Part shown: piece after piece, positions 61,149-64,000 of the stretch
Layout of the letters: every line of letters begins with the position of its first letter
Position numbering within the stretch: position 1 is the stretch's first letter
NCBI GenBank assembly: GCA_025201345.1
Contig: JAIXMG010000038.1
Location: 186,001 to 250,000, forward strand
Origin: Thamnidium elegans
Taxonomy: Eukaryota > Mucoromycota > Mucoromycetes > Mucorales > Mucoraceae
Reading direction: 5' to 3'
DNA: 64,000 nucleotides
Translations under genes and position numbers: made by a program
The notes under the pieces: generated by a model
Database searches by the model: none
What the model was told of the DNA's origin: nothing
The model's input: the letters and a program-made list of their open reading frames with translations, nothing else

Positions 61149-61192
<44 letters not shown>

Positions 61193-63021
61193 TGTATATG
61201 CCAGTATAGAATAGTTGTGTCGGATGATCGTCCATAAAAAAATCACCGTAAAACCAACCAAAATCACCTAACACTTCATAAGTGGAAACAGAAGTCCATA
61301 TATGTAAAGCTATAAAAACCTAATAAAAATGGAATAAGTTAAAAAAAGGACATAAATAAAAAAAATAAAAAAACTTACTAGGCCTAGTGTATGCCTTAAT
61401 AAAGTCATGCCATATGTCCAATCGGTAGGTAATGAATATAGTTTTAAGCATAGTGTTATAAATGAAACATAAGTCATACATGAGGATAAGTTGTAAATAC
61501 TATTAAGTGATTAGTATCCCAAGTTTCAGCGAAAAAATGGAATAATTTACCTTTTCCAATTTTGAAATGCCTCATTGACCCCACCGCCCCATTTAACAAA
61601 ATGACGCGTAAAAAATTTGTTTTTAGATTGAGCATATAATAAACAACCTAAGCCAACCGAATGAAAGGTACGCCAAAAGAATACTTGGAACGTTGCATAA
61701 ACAATTCCTAGTTTACCTCGTACAAGAAGCGGTGTGATCGTTGCATATACCATCACTAGCCCCGCAGCTAAATCACTTGATCGGTAGAGGTCAAAGTTTT
61801 TGAAAACGATTAAATCACGACGGAAATAGTTTGAAAAGAATTTACTGTTATTGACTACGGATTTAATTAGATGGGTTGCATCTTCGTCTAATGATTCAGT
61901 TACAATAGGTTGGCGTTTTGGTTTGATAGGTGGGTTATATGTTTTTTCAATATCTAAAAAAATAATAAATTTTCGCTTGTTTATTATGTTTTTTTTTATG
62001 TGTACTCACGTGGTGTTTCAACAAATACAAGGAATGCCATTTGAAGTGCATGTGCGAAAATACTAACAAACAATACTGTATAACTAGCACAAATAAGTGA
62101 TATACCATAATAACCAATGTAACCCACAGAGTACATGGGGTGTGGGGCCATTTCAAATACACCATCAAATGTAAGTGATTGTTCAATCAAGAAGAAGAAA
62201 TCACCCCAATCTATCCCGTTACTGTTAAATTTCTAATATATCAAAAAAATAATACTATACTATACTATACTATACTCACACCAGGCAAAATCTTTTACCA
62301 CACGTTGTGCATCTAATTTAACCCAAATGTTGAATAAAATTAAAAATATACCACCAATCCATCTTAATTCATCATCCATAAAGAATGAAGATTGAGGACG
62401 AGTATTAAACCAGGATAACGCAAAACATATATACGAAACAAAATCGTTCATTAACACTAAATCTACTAACTGTCGAAATAATAACCAAGTATTATATTCA
62501 ATTGGCATTGTCTACACGTAAAAAACAAGTTTTAATAAAAAGATTATATAATGTCAGTTTTTTTTTTTACATGAAAGTTGTAATCGGAATTCATCTTTAT
62601 ACTTAATTGAACATTTAACCATTTAGATAACTTTGGGTGTATCTTTTCATCCAATAACCTTTTCGTGAGTCTAACTATATTTCTCTTTTCGCTTTGATTC
62701 TTTAGTAAAATGCCTAAACCTAAATTATAAGCCAATCTCCAGAATAAGAACAAAAAGAAGAAAAAGCATTGAGCCACTTGACGAGGTAAAGTAAAGAACA
62801 AGATGATTTCAACCAAGATAGTAAACAGAGTTAGAATATCCAAAAAACTCTTCGGTTCTTTTGGATCAAGTAAAGATTGTACCATCTCTCTTGTTGCTGG
62901 TACTTTGAAAACTAATAGTATAACGTTACATAAAAATAGCCTTGTAAATATTTACGCGTTTATTACCTTTTCCATCAGGTGTCTTTCCTTTCGAACAACC
63001 TTTTATTAGTCTATTATCCAT
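59642..63021 (-). CDS. CHO2: Phosphatidylethanolamine N-methyltransferase CHO2
   Basis: First methylation step from phosphatidylethanolamine to phosphatidylcholine, in the ER membrane. Multi-exon; first exons 62967-63021, 62571-62911 and start of the third at 62511, then many small exons down to the stop at 59642. Start [18 protein letters not shown]. Conserved blocks: [19 protein letters not shown] segment around 62440-62480, KDFAWYWGDFFF across a splice near 62220-62300, and [20 protein letters not shown], the SAM/PE-methyltransferase signature. Later come a second membrane methyltransferase-like repeat ([20 protein letters not shown]) and a long soluble region with [19 protein letters not shown] and [20 protein letters not shown], which is typical of CHO2 and absent from OPI3. 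The Ser-rich C-terminus ends [10 protein letters not shown]. One intron carries 38 T (61152-61189). Confidence 0.92.
62253..62277. repeat. (ACTAT)n pentamer repeat at a CHO2 splice donor
   Basis: Repeated TACTA/ACTAT units directly next to the donor of the intron that splits the FAW|YWGDFF motif. Confidence 0.8.
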
Positions 63022-63124
63022 TTTCTAATTAAAGAAAAAAAGAAAAAAAAGAATGTAAAACAATTATGCGAGGATCCACATCAAGCATTTCGTTTTTTTT
63101 AAAAAAAATGTCAAACTAGTTTTA

Positions 63125-63686
63125 TTAAAAGCCAGCCCAATCTATTGAATAATATGTCATCATATTATCTACTGTTCCAGCTAATACATGAGTCTTTTTT
63201 ACATTGGTCGCTAATCGACCAGCACGAATAATATCTACAAGGGAGATAATTTCGTCTGGTTTAAGTAACTTTACGATAAATTTACTGTGTGTACACATGG
63301 GATCATTTTCATAAAGTAAATAATTTCCCCCAAACTTGATGCCACTTGTAATGGAGTACCCTTTTGACCATAAATCGTTAAATAATGGGTTCTTGCATAA
63401 ACTTGATGTTGATTTCTTGGCAACAATTTGAGCCCAACCATGTCTTATGACCAGCTCCACTTCTTCGGGTAGTAAAAGTAAGGGTAAACCATAAAACGTG
63501 TTTTGTAAAGGAAACTGTGGTAAAGTGCCGCTCAAGGTACCTATTATCCTATACTCGCAACGTAATTTTTCCACGTCTTTAGTATTGTTAACGAAAACCC
63601 ATACTGACAACATAGTTTAAGATAAAATGAGTACCTTTGGCATCAAATACGAAATATTTTGATCCATATTGATGAATGGTAATCAT
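63125..63686 (-). CDS. SEN34: tRNA-splicing endonuclease subunit SEN34
   Basis: Catalytic subunit that cuts the 3' splice site of tRNA introns. Frame 63125-63603 plus a first exon 63635-63686 (MITIHQYGSKYFVFDAK) would give 176 aa. All three catalytic residues are visible: Tyr in GGNYLLYENDP, His in CTHSKFIVKL, Lys in ATNVKKTHVLAG. The N-terminal part EYRIIGTLSGTLPQFPLQNT matches the SEN34-specific block. The product is shorter than animal TSEN34 (about 310), lacking the variable middle. Joining the first exon needs a 31-nt intron (63604-63634), far shorter than the 50-60 nt norm of this window. Alternatively translation starts at 63613 (MLSVWVFVNNT). Confidence 0.88.
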
Positions 63687-63843
63687 GACGTTTTTTTTTT
63701 TTTATTTTAAAAAAAAAAAAAAAAAAAAAGAGAGGGAAAAACTTCTGCACGTGAGCTTATTATGAGCGAACATTGACGTGCTTGCTTTTGAAACTTAAAT
63801 AAGGAAAATAAAAAATATTCCTATTTTTTTACTTTTTAAACAA
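63687..63843. promoter_or_regulatory. Divergent SEN34/NAD(P)HX dehydratase promoter
   Basis: The 157-base gap between two divergent starts. It holds a T/A homopolymer tract (63690-63729, with 21 A) and CACGTG at 63748-63753, the third such E-box found between or upstream of housekeeping starts in this window. Confidence 0.5.
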
Positions 63844-64000
63844 GATGCCACCAAGAATTCCAGACATTACTAAAGTAAGACAACTTATTCCTCCTCTTTC
63901 TCAAGAGTTACATAAAGGACAAGCAGGTAAAAAAAAAAAGAAGGAGATTGTTTGAAGGTATTCCTAAAAGCTAGTATAATTTTAGGAAGAGTTGGTATTG
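63844..64000 (+). CDS. ATP/ADP-dependent NAD(P)HX dehydratase, 5' end only
   Basis: Repairs the hydrated, inactive NADHX/NADPHX back to NAD(P)H. Exon 1 (from 63844) reads MPPRIPDITKVRQLIPPLSQ and continues ELHKGQAG; exon 2 (about 63986) reads RVGI and leaves the window. Leu-Ser..HKGQAGRVGV is the N-terminus of the CARKD/Nnr2 family, directly before its glycine-rich GGSxDYTGAP motif. An intron of about 55 nt with CTAGTATAATTTTAG end is visible. Confidence 0.85.

Overview
The window is nuclear DNA of an early-diverging filamentous fungus, most likely Mucorales (Mucoromycota). Reasons: very AT-rich DNA; short introns (mostly about 50-60 nt) with GT..AG ends and CTAAC-like branch sites; fungal housekeeping genes such as LYS4 and CHO2; genes typical of early-diverging fungi but rare in yeasts and moulds (an animal-type Na,K-ATPase alpha-like pump, a MYSM1-like Myb-MPN deubiquitinase, an RBM18 homologue); and a transposon mix of LINE, Tc1-like, KDZ and Fanzor/TnpB-like elements seen in these genomes. 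No rRNA, tRNA or CRISPR array was recognised. All family assignments come from reading the translations by eye, without a database search.

Layout. 0-5 kb is a repeat graveyard: a frame-broken LINE reverse transcriptase, a PD-(D/E)XK-like ORF with an internal stop, a broken helix-turn-helix transposase preceded by GCTATAAC palindromes, and an orphan AOS1 C-terminal fragment. 5.6-15 kb: EMP24 (p24 cargo receptor), a P-type IIC ATPase, a deleted Tc1 copy with intact terminal repeats and TA target duplication, and a G-protein gamma subunit. 15.8-36.4 kb is the gene-dense part: F-box protein, methyltransferase, SR splicing factor with zinc knuckle, a large helical protein resembling an Integrator subunit, a MYSM1-like histone deubiquitinase, a bHLH-Zip factor, RBM18 and ERV46 (divergent pair), and homoaconitase LYS4. 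36.6-41.8 kb is an accessory island with two divergent, decayed RuvC-nuclease genes of the Fanzor/TnpB superfamily. 42.5-45.2 kb is eIF3c (NIP1). 47.3-50.5 kb is a largely preserved multi-exon KDZ transposase. 51.6-64 kb holds COPI alpha, cytosolic HSP70, CHO2, the tRNA-splicing endonuclease subunit SEN34, and the 5' end of the NAD(P)HX dehydratase.

Together the host genes are a random housekeeping sample, with a visible early-secretory theme (EMP24, ERV46, COPA). The most unusual parts are the divergent Fanzor/TnpB-like pair, whose stop codons mostly look like transition mutations; the KDZ gene; the AOS1 fragment; and the Na,K-ATPase-like pump, whose cation-site residues differ from those of animal pumps.
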